From Nocardia higoensis NBRC 100133 (GTDB lineage: Bacteria > Actinomycetota > Actinomycetes > Mycobacteriales > Mycobacteriaceae): DNA of 45,471 nucleotides. Positions 35,000 through 44,295 of this stretch are shown piece by piece. The position numbers and the translations under genes were made by a program. A model generated the notes under the pieces. The model worked only from the letters and a program-made list of their open reading frames with translations. It was not told the origin of the DNA and did not search any database. Positions within the stretch are counted from its first letter, which is position 1; each line of letters starts with the position of its first letter. The stretch lies in contig NZ_BAGA01000051.1 of assembly GCF_000308595.1 (NCBI RefSeq), positions 1-45,471 on the forward strand, read 5' to 3'.

Positions 35000-35062
35000 G
35001 GGCCGGTGTATTCCCTGGTCGCGCAACTGTTTCCGGCTCCCGTGGGTCGTACTCTCGCCGAC

Positions 35063-36328
35063 ATGGTGCGACATGACGAACGCGAGCGGCGTCGCCGCCG
35101 GCTGGGGGTGCTGTCCGAGCGAGTGGGTGCGAGCCGTGCGGCGGTACTCCCACCGGGGAAACCGAACGCGGTCGAGCATCCCGACCGTGTGCACCTGCGC
35201 TCGGCCGTCCGGGAGGGACGCGAACGACGAACCGAGTCGACGGATTCCATCACCCGGACCACCTCGCGGTGGCATCTGGAACACCTACCGGACGATGAGG
35301 CTGCCGGGGAGCAGGTGCGGGCGGGTGCGGGGTCCGGCACAGCGCCGAGGACCAGCACCGCATCGACGATCGCACCCCCGGATTCGGCACTGTCGTCCAT
35401 CGGGGAAGGGGTGCGGGAAGGCACGCCGAAACCGGTTCCGGCGCAGCCCGTCCGACGGCAGCGCCGCACCGTCGGGTCCGATGTCCGGGCGCCGTCGGCC
35501 GTCGCCGAAACCGATGACGAGACCGACGTCCGGACACCGGACTGGTTGCGCGACCGCCACGATCGCGACGACGACCTCGGCGGGGACGACGACTTCGAGG
35601 GGGACGATGCTGTGCCGGTCGGCCGATTCGGGGGCGCGCGACTCGACCCGGGCCGTCGCGGGGCGCTCACCTTGGCGGTCGTCGGCCTGATCGCGCTGTT
35701 CCTCACGGCGTACGTGGTGATGCGTGAGCGACCGGTTTCCTATCCTGTACCGCCGCTCGCCTCCGTGCAGACAACGACGATCGGGCCGGGAGTACCCACG
35801 TCCGAGGCACGGCCGCCCGATGCCGGGCTCTCGCCACCCGTAAGCGCCGGTGCGCCGGTCGAACTCGTCGTCAGTGTCGTCGGCCTCGTCCACAACAGCG
35901 GCCTCGTCCGACTGCCCGAAGGCGCCCGTGTCGCCGACGCCGTCGCGGCCGCGGGCGGGGCACGGGAAGGCGCGGATCTGACCGGTCTCAATCTCGCGCA
36001 GCGGGTTCGGGACGGTGACCAGATCCTCGTCGGCGCGGCCCCACACGAGGGCGGTCCCCCGCAGGCGGGCAGCGTGACCGTCAGCGGGTCCGGCGCCGCG
36101 CCCGGTGCGGACACCACGCCGGAGATCGGTCCCACCGGCAAGGTGGACCTCAACTCCGCGACCGAGGCGCAACTCGACGCCCTGCCGGGAATCGGCCCCG
36201 TGACCGCCCGCGCCATCCTGGCCTGGCGCACGGCCAACGGCCGCTTCGGCTCGATCGATCAGCTCGCCGAAGTCGACGGCATCGGCCCCACTCGGTTGGC
36301 CCGCCTCAGAGATCTGGTCACGGTATGA
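35063..36328 (+). CDS. comEA: ComEA-family DNA-binding competence protein
   Basis: 421 residues from ATG 35063. A charged cytoplasmic stretch of about 190 residues (Arg/Asp-rich) precedes one membrane helix (LTLAVVGLIALFLTAYVVM, about 200-218). Outside it come an SLBB-like domain (VVGLVHNSGLVRLPEGARVADAVAAAGGA) and a helix-hairpin-helix DNA-binding pair (VDLNSATEAQLDALPGIGPVTARAIL ... GIGPTRLARL). ComEA binds incoming DNA and hands it to the ComEC channel, whose ATG overlaps this stop (ATGA). Competence is not shown for most actinobacteria. The cytoplasmic extension is longer than in Bacillus ComEA. Confidence 0.93.
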   Translation: MVRHDERERRRRRLGVLSERVGASRAAVLPPGKPNAVEHPDRVHLRSAVREGRERRTESTDSITRTTSRWHLEHLPDDEAAGEQVRAGAGSGTAPRTSTASTIAPPDSALSSIGEGVREGTPKPVPAQPVRRQRRTVGSDVRAPSAVAETDDETDVRTPDWLRDRHDRDDDLGGDDDFEGDDAVPVGRFGGARLDPGRRGALTLAVVGLIALFLTAYVVMRERPVSYPVPPLASVQTTTIGPGVPTSEARPPDAGLSPPVSAGAPVELVVSVVGLVHNSGLVRLPEGARVADAVAAAGGAREGADLTGLNLAQRVRDGDQILVGAAPHEGGPPQAGSVTVSGSGAAPGADTTPEIGPTGKVDLNSATEAQLDALPGIGPVTARAILAWRTANGRFGSIDQLAEVDGIGPTRLARLRDLVTV

Positions 36329-38397
36329 CGCACCGGCGCCGTGCCGCGCGCGCCCGGCCCGCACGCCCGGCCACGTCGGCAATCAGGCGGTGGTCGCGGC
36401 GCACAGGCCCGAGCGAGGCCCCGCCGCGACCCGGATGGGGGAGAGCCGGCCCACGCATACGAGACGTGGTGGCCGCCTCGAGTCCGCGGGTCGTGTCGGT
36501 GGGGGCGGTTGCCCGACGTGTTCGGTTCGCGGTGGTGGGGGCGGTAGCTGGACGTGTTCCGGGCGCAGTGTCGGGAACGGCTGCTCCACACGTTCGAGGC
36601 GGGGCGGCCGGGGCGACTGTCCGACGCATACGACAGGCTCTGGTCGGGGATCATCGGAGGCCGACGGAGCTTCTCGACGCCCGGCTTCTGCCCGCGGCCT
36701 CGGGCGCTTGGATGACCACGTTGGTGGTGATCCGTGCCGGATGGCCGGTGGGAGTCGTTGTCGCCGTTGTGGCCTCGGTGACCGGAGTGGTGATCTGGGT
36801 GATCGGCACCCGTGGGTGTACGGAGCGCGTGGGGAGGCGACGAAAGCTCTCGCGGCCGTCCGGCTGCACACGGCGGTCGAGCCCGGTGGCGGGGCCGAGT
36901 ACCCAGCCGCTGTCGTCGCGGCGAGCGTCGACGTGGACGTGCCGCTCGGCCACCGTGCCGCGCAAGGACGAGCACCGTCCACAGAGGCGGTGGCGGTCAC
37001 CGGCGACCTGTGGGACGAGCGGCCGCCGCACGCTGCTGACGGTTGTGGTCGCGACGGCGGGTCTGGCAGCGGGCTTCGCCTTGTCGGCGAGCTGGCGGGC
37101 GTATCAGGTGGATGCTCATCCGTTGCGGGACATCGGTGCCAAGGCGCGCATCGAGGTGACCGTGACGCCGGTCGGTGATCCGAGACCGCTACGCGGCAGA
37201 TCGTTCGACGGGCGGCAGCGGTGGGTGGTGCGTGCCGAACTGGGGGCCTATCGGCGCGGCGATGTCGTCGTGCGCGGCGGGGGAGCGGTGGTGGTGCTGG
37301 CCGGCGGCGACGGCTGGGCCACGCTGCCGCCCGGGCAGGCGATCGCCTTCGATGCCAGGGTGGGGCAACCCGATCGCCGGGATCTCACGGTGGCGATTCT
37401 GCGCGCGGAGGGGAATCCCGAGATCGCCGGCCCGCTGCCCTGGTGGCAGCGTGTCGCGGTGGCGGTGCGCACCGGCCTGCGTGCGGCGGCGGTGCGGGCG
37501 CTGCCGGAGGAAGCGGCCGGGCTGTTGCCCGCGCTGGTCGTCGGGGACACCGGCGGACTGCCGGACTCGGTGCGCGACGAGTTCGAGATCGCCGGATTGC
37601 AGCATCTGTGTGTCGTCAGCGGGGCGAATTTCGCGATCATCGGCGCGGCCGTGCTGGCCGTCGCTCGCAGGCTGACGCTGGGACCACGGGCGTCGGTGGG
37701 GGTCGCGGCCGCGGCGATGGCGATGTTCGTGGTGATCGCGCGGCCCGATCCGAGCGTGCTGCGCGCTGCCGCGATGGGAGCGGTGACACTGCTCGCCCTG
37801 CTCACCGGCCGGCGAAAACAGGCGCTGCCCGCCTTGTGCGCCGCGGTCATCGGCGTACTGCTGGTCCGGCCGGAATTGGCCGTGAGCGCGGGCTTCGCGC
37901 TGTCTGTGCTGGCGACCGGCGGGCTGATCCTGCTCGCACCCGGCTGGGCGGACCGGCTCCGCAACCGGGGCTGGTGGCAGTTTCCCGCCGAGCTACTCGC
38001 GGTGTCGGCGGCCGCGTTCACCGTCACTCTGCCGATCATGGTGGCATTGACCGGCCGGGTCAGCGTGGTCGCGATCGCGGCGAACGTCCTGGTGGCCCCG
38101 GTCGTCGCCCCCATCACCGTGCTCGGCGCCCTGGCCGCGGCGGTCGCGTGGCTGTGGTCGCCCCTCGCGCAAGGGTTTCTGCATCTGGCGGCGCTGCCGA
38201 TGTGGTGGTTGCTGACCGTCGGTGACCGTGCCGCGGCGCTGCCCGGCGCGGCCGTCGACGTGCCGGGTGGGACCGCGGGCGGGGCCGCGGCCGCCGCCGT
38301 TGCCATCTGGGTTGTCCTGCTGATCCGCTCACGCGCACCGACCGGTTCCGGTCCCAGCGGCTCCGGACACGCTCGGCCTGCAAGTCGCGCCTCGTGA
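36325..38397 (+). CDS. comEC: ComEC/Rec2-family DNA-translocation channel
   Basis: 690 residues, polytopic membrane protein. The ATGA overlap with comEA fixes the start. The conserved N-terminus-like segment DARLLPAASGAW begins only near residue 115; before it lies an Arg/Ala/Val-rich arm with four tandem 12-residue units (36502-36645). After the first membrane segments and a basic Ser/Arg stretch, the outer domain (HPLRDI..RIEVTVTPVGDPRPLR) and the competence channel helices follow, with VSGANFAIIGAAVL and RPDPSVLRAAAMG. The C-terminal metallo-β-lactamase domain of long ComEC is absent. The region 36.84-37.03 kb has atypical codon use and could hide compensating frameshifts. Confidence 0.85.
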   Translation: MTHRRRAARARPARPATSAIRRWSRRTGPSEAPPRPGWGRAGPRIRDVVAASSPRVVSVGAVARRVRFAVVGAVAGRVPGAVSGTAAPHVRGGAAGATVRRIRQALVGDHRRPTELLDARLLPAASGAWMTTLVVIRAGWPVGVVVAVVASVTGVVIWVIGTRGCTERVGRRRKLSRPSGCTRRSSPVAGPSTQPLSSRRASTWTCRSATVPRKDEHRPQRRWRSPATCGTSGRRTLLTVVVATAGLAAGFALSASWRAYQVDAHPLRDIGAKARIEVTVTPVGDPRPLRGRSFDGRQRWVVRAELGAYRRGDVVVRGGGAVVVLAGGDGWATLPPGQAIAFDARVGQPDRRDLTVAILRAEGNPEIAGPLPWWQRVAVAVRTGLRAAAVRALPEEAAGLLPALVVGDTGGLPDSVRDEFEIAGLQHLCVVSGANFAIIGAAVLAVARRLTLGPRASVGVAAAAMAMFVVIARPDPSVLRAAAMGAVTLLALLTGRRKQALPALCAAVIGVLLVRPELAVSAGFALSVLATGGLILLAPGWADRLRNRGWWQFPAELLAVSAAAFTVTLPIMVALTGRVSVVAIAANVLVAPVVAPITVLGALAAAVAWLWSPLAQGFLHLAALPMWWLLTVGDRAAALPGAAVDVPGGTAGGAAAAAVAIWVVLLIRSRAPTGSGPSGSGHARPASRAS
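36502..36645 (+). repeat. Four 36-bp tandem repeats in the comEC N-terminus
   Basis: Units at 36502-36537, 36538-36573, 36574-36609 and 36610-36645, each 12 codons starting with Gly: GAVARRVRFAVV, GAVAGRVPGAVS, GTAAPHVRGGAA, GATVRRIRQALV. DNA shows matching CGTGTTCG/CGCATACG-like centres at the same phase. Imperfect but exactly periodic. Confidence 0.75.
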
Positions 38398-38410
38398 TCC
38401 GCCGCGCGGG

Positions 38411-38610
38411 GCGTCGGGTCTCGCGGTGTCGGGTTACGTCGCGTCGTGGTCTCGGGCGTCGTGGTGTCGGGTGCCGGGTTACGTCGCGCCGGGCGTAGGC
38501 GTCGGGCGTCGTGGTGTCGGGTGCCGGGTTACGTCGCGTCGGGCGTAGGCGTCGGGTGTCGTGGTGTCGAGCGTCAGGTTCGTGGCGTCGTGGCGTCGGG
38601 TCACGTCTCG
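38411..38610. repeat. ~50-bp tandem direct repeats between comEC and holA
   Basis: 38461-38510 and 38511-38560 are 48/50 identical (differences at unit positions 29 and 47). Partial, diverged units flank them at about 38411-38460 and 38561-38610. The whole gene-free gap 38398-38710 is made of GTCG/GCGTCGTGG-rich repeat material; open frames across it are artefacts. It resembles mycobacterial interspersed minisatellites in style and place. Confidence 0.85.
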
Positions 38611-38710
38611 CCGGGCGTCGAGCGTCGCGGCGCTGGGTGTCGCGCGTCGGGCTGCGACCAGCTCGACATCGAGCGTCGTGGTGGTGGCCCGGGTCCGTAG
38701 GATCGGCCGG

Positions 38711-39682
38711 GTGAGCGAACGACCGGCACCGGTACACCTCGTCCTCGGCGAGGAAGAGTTGTTGATCGAGCGCGCGGTGTCCGCGATCGTCTCCGGGGTG
38801 CGGGCGGTCGCGCCCGACCCCGACGCGGTCCCGGTGGACCGGCGGCGGGCGGGCGATTCCGGTACGGCGGAGCTGGCCGAACTGCTGAGTCCCTCGCTGT
38901 TCGCCGAGGACCGCGTGATCGTGCTCGAGTCCGCGGCCGAGGCGGGCAAGGAAGCAGCGGGATTGATCGCCGACGCGGCGAAGGATCCTCCGGACGGTGT
39001 CGTGATCGTGGTGCTGCACTCCGGCGGCGGCCGGGCCAAGGCTATGGTGCCCGCGCTGCAGAAGGCGGGCGCGGTGGTGCACGAGTGCGCCAAGCTCACC
39101 AAGGCCACCGAACGGGTCGAGTTCGTCCGCGCGGAGTTCCGGACGGCGGGGGTCCGGGTCTCCGGCGACGTGGTGCAGGCCCTGCTCGAGTCGGTTGGGT
39201 CGGAGCTGCGCGAATTGGCCGCAGCTTGCTCGCAGCTGGTGGCCGACACCGGTGGCAAGGTCGATGTCGGTGCGGTGCGGCGCTACTACTCGGGCAAGGC
39301 GGAGGTGAACGGTTTCGAGGTCGCCGAACTCGCGGTGACCGGTGACCGGGCGGCGGCCATGGAGGCCTTGCGCTGGGCCACCGACCGCGGGGTGGCGCAT
39401 GTGCTGCTCGCCGACGCGCTGGCCGATTCGGTGCACACCATCGCGCGGGTGGGTTCGGCGGGCCGGGGCGACCCGTTCGCCCTCGCTCAGCAACTCGGCA
39501 TGCCGCCCTGGAAGGTGAAGAAGGCACAGGCCCAGGCGCGGGGCTGGACTCCCGCCTCCATCGGCGTGGCACTGCAGGTCGTGGCGGCCCTGAACGCGGA
39601 TGTGAAGGGCGGGGCGGCGGACTCCGGCTACGCCCTCGAACATGCCCTGGGACGCATTCTCGATCTGCGCGCCGCCAACTGA
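38711..39682 (+). CDS. holA: DNA polymerase III delta subunit
   Basis: Clamp-loader subunit that opens the sliding clamp. 323 residues from GTG 38711 ([23 protein letters not shown]). The family pattern [10 protein letters not shown]..., [26 protein letters not shown] and the C-terminal [21 protein letters not shown] and [12 protein letters not shown] blocks are clear. Reading upstream of the GTG enters the 50-bp repeats and is not coding. It is placed after comEC and before rpsT, as in mycobacteria. Confidence 0.95.
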   Translation: MSERPAPVHLVLGEEELLIERAVSAIVSGVRAVAPDPDAVPVDRRRAGDSGTAELAELLSPSLFAEDRVIVLESAAEAGKEAAGLIADAAKDPPDGVVIVVLHSGGGRAKAMVPALQKAGAVVHECAKLTKATERVEFVRAEFRTAGVRVSGDVVQALLESVGSELRELAAACSQLVADTGGKVDVGAVRRYYSGKAEVNGFEVAELAVTGDRAAAMEALRWATDRGVAHVLLADALADSVHTIARVGSAGRGDPFALAQQLGMPPWKVKKAQAQARGWTPASIGVALQVVAALNADVKGGAADSGYALEHALGRILDLRAAN

Positions 39683-39820
39683 CGGCGCAACCCGGCGAGC
39701 ACGGCCGGTAGACCGGTAGGCACCGTCGAATGTGGGAGTCCGTGGCGAACGGACCCCCAGCCGATTCGGCGACGCCCGGCTACGGTCGGCCGGGGGCATC
39801 GGTGGGCGTGCCGCGTTCGC

Positions 39821-40069
39821 TCACTCGGACGTCGCGGAGATCACCAGCTCCTCGTCGATGTCGGACTCGTCGAAACGGCCCTCCCATTCGTCGTACACCG
39901 GGATATCGTCCTCCCTGGTGACGATCCACTCGGGCGTATAGCCGCCCTCGTCGTCGGGAACCATGACGTTCTCGATCCGCAGGCCGATTCCCAGCACTTC
40001 GGCGGCCCGGATCACATCCGGCAGATCCTCTGCTCTGACCACGGTCTGATTCGCGTAGACGGTTACCAT
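39821..40069 (-). CDS. Small acidic conserved protein, 82 aa
   Basis: Not assigned to a known function. From ATG 40069 (MVTVYANQTVVRAEDLPDVIRAAEVLGIGLRIENVMV) it is an acidic protein ending DIDEELVISATSE; the frame upstream of this ATG has no further support. The size and acidity suggest a small soluble adaptor. It is on the opposite strand to holA and lies downstream of rpsT, beyond the rpsT terminator. Confidence 0.65.
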   Translation of the reverse strand: MVTVYANQTVVRAEDLPDVIRAAEVLGIGLRIENVMVPDDEGGYTPEWIVTREDDIPVYDEWEGRFDESDIDEELVISATSE

Positions 40070-40116
40070 GCGCGGAATGGTAGCGGTCCGAGGCGACAGA
40101 ACGCCCGACGGGCACG

Positions 40117-40152
40117 ACAAAAGCCGCCGTGGTCATCGAGGCCGCGGCGGCT
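40117..40152 (-). terminator. Intrinsic terminator of rpsT
   Basis: AGCCGCCG (40122-40129) pairs with CGGCGGCT (40145-40152); on the minus strand the stem is followed by TTTT (complement of 40119-40122). Lies 41-76 bases after the rpsT stop. Confidence 0.75.
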
Positions 40153-40192
40153 GCGTCAGCGAAATCCGGTCCCGGCGTGCGGGACCGGGAAA

Positions 40193-40453
40193 TCAGAGCT
40201 TGTTGAGGGCCAGCGCGAGCGCCGACTTCTTGTTGGCGGCCTGGTTGGCGTGGATGACGCCCTTCGAGGCCGCCTTGTCGAGCTTGCGGCTCACGAACTG
40301 CAGACGCTCGGCGGCCTTGTCCTTGTCGCCGGCCGCGGCGGCTTCACGGAAGCTGCGGATCGCGGTGCGCAGCGCGGACTTGACCGACTGGTTGCGCTTG
40401 CGCGCTTCCTCGTTGGTACGAATCCGCTTCACCTGGGACTTGATGTTGGCCAC
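40193..40453 (-). CDS. rpsT: 30S ribosomal protein S20
   Basis: 86-residue basic helical protein of the small subunit. [32 protein letters not shown] is the family signature and [18 protein letters not shown] the end. The start is GTG 40453 with GAGGAACAGG upstream; in-frame extension beyond it is not S20. It is transcribed opposite to holA and divergent from the aquaporin gene over 274 bases that should hold both promoters. Confidence 0.97.
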   Translation of the reverse strand: MANIKSQVKRIRTNEEARKRNQSVKSALRTAIRSFREAAAAGDKDKAAERLQFVSRKLDKAASKGVIHANQAANKKSALALALNKL

Positions 40454-40727
40454 GCCTGTTCCTCGTGTTCCTGTCGCTGAATGGGTTGCTTCGAGAAGTC
40501 TCGCGACGGCGAAACTCCGGAATATCGGGTCACGCCATGCCGAATGTCGAGGGTACCAGCCCCGACGCGGCACACGAAATCGCATCCGGTCCGTGGTCAT
40601 TGTCCCTGCCACCCGCCTGGCGTAGCTTTCCAGACAGGAACGTTCCGGCAGTACCTCGTCTTGGCGTAGCGGCAGCAAATTCGGCTCAGCGGCAGAAACG
40701 GCTCGAGATGGCGGAAGGTGTGTCTGT

Positions 40728-41588
40728 ATGTCTCCGACGGCGCAGGAAGTAGTAGAGGAATTCGCCGAGAACCGGCCGATTCCCGACGGTAAGAAGTGGG
40801 CGGCGGAGGGGTTCGGCACCTTCGTGCTGGTGATGAGCGGTGTCGGCACGGCGGTGCTGGCCGGCGACCGGGTCGGGGCGCTCGGCATCGCGCTGGCCTT
40901 CGGCCTCACCCTGATGTTCCTGGTCTACTCGATCGGGCCGCTGTCGGGTTGTCACGTCAATCCGGCGGTCACCACCGGGCAGCTGATTCTCGGGCGGGTA
41001 TCGGCGGTCAACGCGGCCGGCTACATCGTGGCTCAGCTGATCGGCGCCTTTCTGGCCGGTCTCGTGCTCTTCGCGCTGGCCAAGAACCTGCCCTCCTACG
41101 ACCGGGCGGTCGACGGGCTCGGTGCCAACGGCTGGGGGCCGCACAGTCCCTCGGCCGTGAAGGGGCCGCTCGGCCAGGTAGTCGTCCAGGACGGCTACGG
41201 CTTCGCGGCGATGGTGATCGTGGAAGTCCTGCTCACCGCGGTTCTGGTCTTCGTGGTGCTGGCCTCCACCGACCAGATCTCCGACGTGCCGCTGGCCGGG
41301 CTGTCGATCGGCGTCACGCTCGCGGTCATGCACCTGGTCGCGATCCCGGTCGACAACACCTCGGTGAACCCGGCTCGGAGCCTCGGTGTCGCCTTCTACC
41401 AGGACGGCGCGGGTGGTCAGGTGTGGGCATTCGTGGTCTTTCCGCTGATCGGCGGCGTGCTCGGCGCGTTGATCTACGGCCTGCTGTTCGGCCGTCGCCG
41501 CGAGATCGTGCAGGAGATCGAGCGGGAGCTGGAACGCGAGCGGGCCGACAGCGAGGAGGCCGACCGCGGGATCACCGACACCGAGTGA
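40728..41588 (+). CDS. Aquaporin (MIP family)
   Basis: 286 residues with six membrane segments and both half-helix signatures: HVNPAVT and VNPARS(L). This gives water or small-solute selectivity. The ar/R-region residues suggest an AqpZ-like water channel, but glycerol passage cannot be excluded. A charged, probably coiled C-terminal tail of about 35 residues ([19 protein letters not shown]) is longer than in AqpZ. GGAAGG precedes ATG 40728 at moderate distance. It is not in an obvious operon. Confidence 0.9.
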   Translation: MSPTAQEVVEEFAENRPIPDGKKWAAEGFGTFVLVMSGVGTAVLAGDRVGALGIALAFGLTLMFLVYSIGPLSGCHVNPAVTTGQLILGRVSAVNAAGYIVAQLIGAFLAGLVLFALAKNLPSYDRAVDGLGANGWGPHSPSAVKGPLGQVVVQDGYGFAAMVIVEVLLTAVLVFVVLASTDQISDVPLAGLSIGVTLAVMHLVAIPVDNTSVNPARSLGVAFYQDGAGGQVWAFVVFPLIGGVLGALIYGLLFGRRREIVQEIERELERERADSEEADRGITDTE

Positions 41589-41633
41589 CCGGGATCCGGT
41601 GATCCGGGCGGTCCCGGATCACCGGCCGCAAGA

Positions 41634-42185
41634 TCAGCTCCAGTTGTATTCGACGACGAGCCGGTGCGCGACGAGGTCGAAGGTCTTACGCGGCAGGATC
41701 GCGCCTTCGCGGCGGATGCCCGCCTCCGGCACGTCGAGCACGCGGTCCAGCCGCACCCAGCTCGGCCTGCCCTGGTGGTCCCAGTCGCCGCTGCCGATGG
41801 CGAGCCAGTCGCGGTCGTGCTGACGCTCGGAATTCGACGAGAGCATGAGCCCGAGCAGGGTGCGCTTGTCGCGGCCGACGACCAGCACCGGACGGTCTTT
41901 GCCGTTGCTCGGGTCCTCCTCGTAGGGAACCCAGGTCCACACGATCTCGCCCGGATCGGCGCGGCCGTCCAGGTGCGGTGCGTAGACGATCTGCCTGGCC
42001 CGCTCCGCGGTCGGAACCGGCATCGATGCGGCGGGCCGCCCGGTCGCCGGTGCGGGCTTCCGCTGCGAGAGGCCGCCGACCAGGCGCTGGACCAGTCGCG
42101 GCCCCTGCTGCTTGGCGATCCGGGGGCCCTGTTGTTTCGCGATCGTGCTCAGCTGCTTGCCGATCGCGTTCCAATTGCGCGCCAT
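41634..42185 (-). CDS. PemK/MazF-like protein without antitoxin
   Basis: 183 residues. The basic N-terminus ([38 protein letters not shown]) contains a tandem RIAKQQGP/R. The domain with [26 protein letters not shown] and [17 protein letters not shown] fits the PemK/MazF barrel. It corresponds in place to a conserved mycobacterial gene near lepA. No antitoxin gene is adjacent, so it may be a chromosomal housekeeping relative of the toxin fold and not a toxin. Divergent from lepA across 111 bases. Confidence 0.8.
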   Translation of the reverse strand: MARNWNAIGKQLSTIAKQQGPRIAKQQGPRLVQRLVGGLSQRKPAPATGRPAASMPVPTAERARQIVYAPHLDGRADPGEIVWTWVPYEEDPSNGKDRPVLVVGRDKRTLLGLMLSSNSERQHDRDWLAIGSGDWDHQGRPSWVRLDRVLDVPEAGIRREGAILPRKTFDLVAHRLVVEYNWS

Positions 42186-42296
42186 CTCTGGAGAATAACG
42201 GCGCTCACGCCGGTAGGCCCGGGACCGGTGGCGATCGTGCTCGCGCGCACATGGGACGATGGGGGCAGTTTGCCGATACCCCAGCTGAGGAGTTCA

Positions 42297-44147
42297 GTGC
42301 CCGCCAGCTTCGCCGATACGACGTTCACCGATCCGTCGCGGATCCGGAACTTCTGCATCATCGCGCACATCGACCACGGCAAGTCGACGCTGGCCGACCG
42401 GATGCTGCAGCTCACCGGTGTGGTCGAGGAGCGCGCGATGCGCGCCCAGTACCTGGACCGGATGGACATCGAGCGTGAGCGCGGCATCACGATCAAGGCG
42501 CAGAACGTGCGCCTGCCGTGGCGCGTCGAGGACACCGACTACGTCATGCACCTCATCGACACCCCCGGGCACGTCGACTTCACCTACGAGGTCTCCCGCG
42601 CGCTCGAGGCCTGCGAGGGCGCGATTCTGCTGGTGGACGCCGCGCAGGGCATCGAGGCGCAGACCCTGGCCAATCTGTATCTGGCACTGGACAAGGATCT
42701 GACCGTCATCCCGGTGCTGAACAAGATCGATCTGCCCGCCGCCGATCCGGATCGCTACGCCGCCGAGCTCGCCCACATCGTGGGCTGCGACCCCTCGGAT
42801 GTGCTGCGGGTGTCGGGCAAGACCGGTGTCGGCGTGCCGGAGCTGCTCGACGAGGTGATCAAGCAGGTGCCCGCGCCGGTCGGCGATCCGGACGCGCCCG
42901 CGCGGGCGATGATCTTCGACTCGGTCTACGACACCTACCGCGGCGTGGTGACCTATGTGCGCGTGGTCGACGGCAAGCTCACCCCGCGCGAGAAGATCAA
43001 GATGATGTCCACCGGCGCGACCCACGAGCTGCTGGAGATCGGCATCGTGTCCCCGGAGCCCAAGCCGACCACCGGTCTGGGCGTGGGTGAGGTGGGTTAC
43101 CTGATCACCGGCGTGAAGGACGTGCGCCAGTCCAAGGTCGGCGACACGGTGACCGCGGCGCGCAACGGCGCGACCGATCCGCTCACCGGCTATCGCGAAC
43201 CGCGGCCGATGGTCTACTCGGGTCTGTACCCGGTGGACGGCTCGGACTACCCGGATCTGCGCGACGCGCTGGAGAAGCTCCAGCTCAACGACGCGGCACT
43301 CAGCTACACCCCGGAGACCTCGGTGGCGCTGGGCTTCGGCTTCCGCTGCGGCTTCCTCGGTCTGCTGCACATGGAGATCACCCGCGAGCGCCTGCAGCGC
43401 GAGTTCGACCTCGACCTCATCTCGACCGCGCCGAACGTGGTCTACCGGGTGGAGATGGAGGACGGCGCCGAACATGTCGTCACCAACCCCTCCTTCTGGC
43501 CGGAGGGCAAGGTGCGCAAGGTGTTCGAGCCGGTGGTGAAGTGCACCATCATCTCGCCCAGCGAGTTCATCGGCTCGATCATGGAGCTGTGCCAGTCGCG
43601 CCGCGGTGAGCTGGGCGGCATGGACTACCTGTCGGAGACCCGCGTCGAGCTGCGCTACACCCTGCCGATGGCCGAGATCATCTTCGACTTCTTCGACTCG
43701 CTGAAGTCGCGCACCCGCGGCTACGCCAGCCTCGACTACGAGGAGTCCGGCGAGCAGATCTCGGATCTGGTGAAGGTCGACATCCTACTGCAGGGTGAGG
43801 CGGTGGACGCGTTCTCGGCGATCGTGCACAAGGACGCCGCGCAGGCCTACGGCCACAAGATGACGACCAAGCTGCGCGAGCTGATCCCGCGTCAGCAGTT
43901 CGAGGTGCCGATCCAGGCCGCGATCGGTTCGAAAGTCATTGCGCGCGAGAACATCCGCGCCATCCGCAAGGATGTGCTGGCCAAGTGCTATGGCGGTGAC
44001 ATCAGCCGTAAGCGCAAGCTGCTCGAGAAGCAGAAGGAAGGCAAGAAGCGGATGAAGACCATCGGCCGGGTGGACGTTCCGCAGGAAGCCTTCGTGGCCG
44101 CGCTGTCCTCCGACGCGTCCTCGGACAAGCCGAAAGAGAAGAAATAG
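42297..44147 (+). CDS. lepA: Elongation factor 4 (LepA)
   Basis: Ribosome-associated translational GTPase of 616 residues that back-translocates or remodels stalled ribosomes. Start GTG 42297, chosen for GAGGAG 6 bases upstream. G1 [11 protein letters not shown]2 [11 protein letters not shown]3 DTPGHVDF, G4 NKIDLP. C-terminal LepA-specific domain with [25 protein letters not shown]. The family length is normal. Followed by a hairpin at 44165. Confidence 0.97.
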   Translation: MPASFADTTFTDPSRIRNFCIIAHIDHGKSTLADRMLQLTGVVEERAMRAQYLDRMDIERERGITIKAQNVRLPWRVEDTDYVMHLIDTPGHVDFTYEVSRALEACEGAILLVDAAQGIEAQTLANLYLALDKDLTVIPVLNKIDLPAADPDRYAAELAHIVGCDPSDVLRVSGKTGVGVPELLDEVIKQVPAPVGDPDAPARAMIFDSVYDTYRGVVTYVRVVDGKLTPREKIKMMSTGATHELLEIGIVSPEPKPTTGLGVGEVGYLITGVKDVRQSKVGDTVTAARNGATDPLTGYREPRPMVYSGLYPVDGSDYPDLRDALEKLQLNDAALSYTPETSVALGFGFRCGFLGLLHMEITRERLQREFDLDLISTAPNVVYRVEMEDGAEHVVTNPSFWPEGKVRKVFEPVVKCTIISPSEFIGSIMELCQSRRGELGGMDYLSETRVELRYTLPMAEIIFDFFDSLKSRTRGYASLDYEESGEQISDLVKVDILLQGEAVDAFSAIVHKDAAQAYGHKMTTKLRELIPRQQFEVPIQAAIGSKVIARENIRAIRKDVLAKCYGGDISRKRKLLEKQKEGKKRMKTIGRVDVPQEAFVAALSSDASSDKPKEKK

Positions 44148-44164
44148 CGAATCGGCATATGTGT

Positions 44165-44187
44165 CGGTCATCACACTGTGGTGACCG
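44165..44187 (+). terminator. Hairpin after lepA
   Basis: CGGTCATCA (44165-44173) pairs with TGGTGACCG (44179-44187), one G-T pair, loop CACTG; 18 bases after the lepA stop. No clear T-run. Confidence 0.5.
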
Positions 44188-44295
44188 GCCTGTGCCGAAG
44201 ATGTGACAGCCGGGGCCAGCGGAAATATCGTATGGATGTCTTCTCTCGGGCGGCCGGGGTGAGGATGGCCGGCATTCCCGAGACGTGGAGCCCTT

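Noticed and set aside
33000..35284. Long minus-strand frames under octT, degV and comEA
   Set aside because: Cross several well-supported plus-strand genes; basic/Gly-rich composition typical of GC-rich antisense frames.
38446..38714. Open frames across the comEC-holA gap, and an upstream extension of holA
   Set aside because: They translate the 50-bp tandem repeats; holA family similarity begins exactly at GTG 38711.
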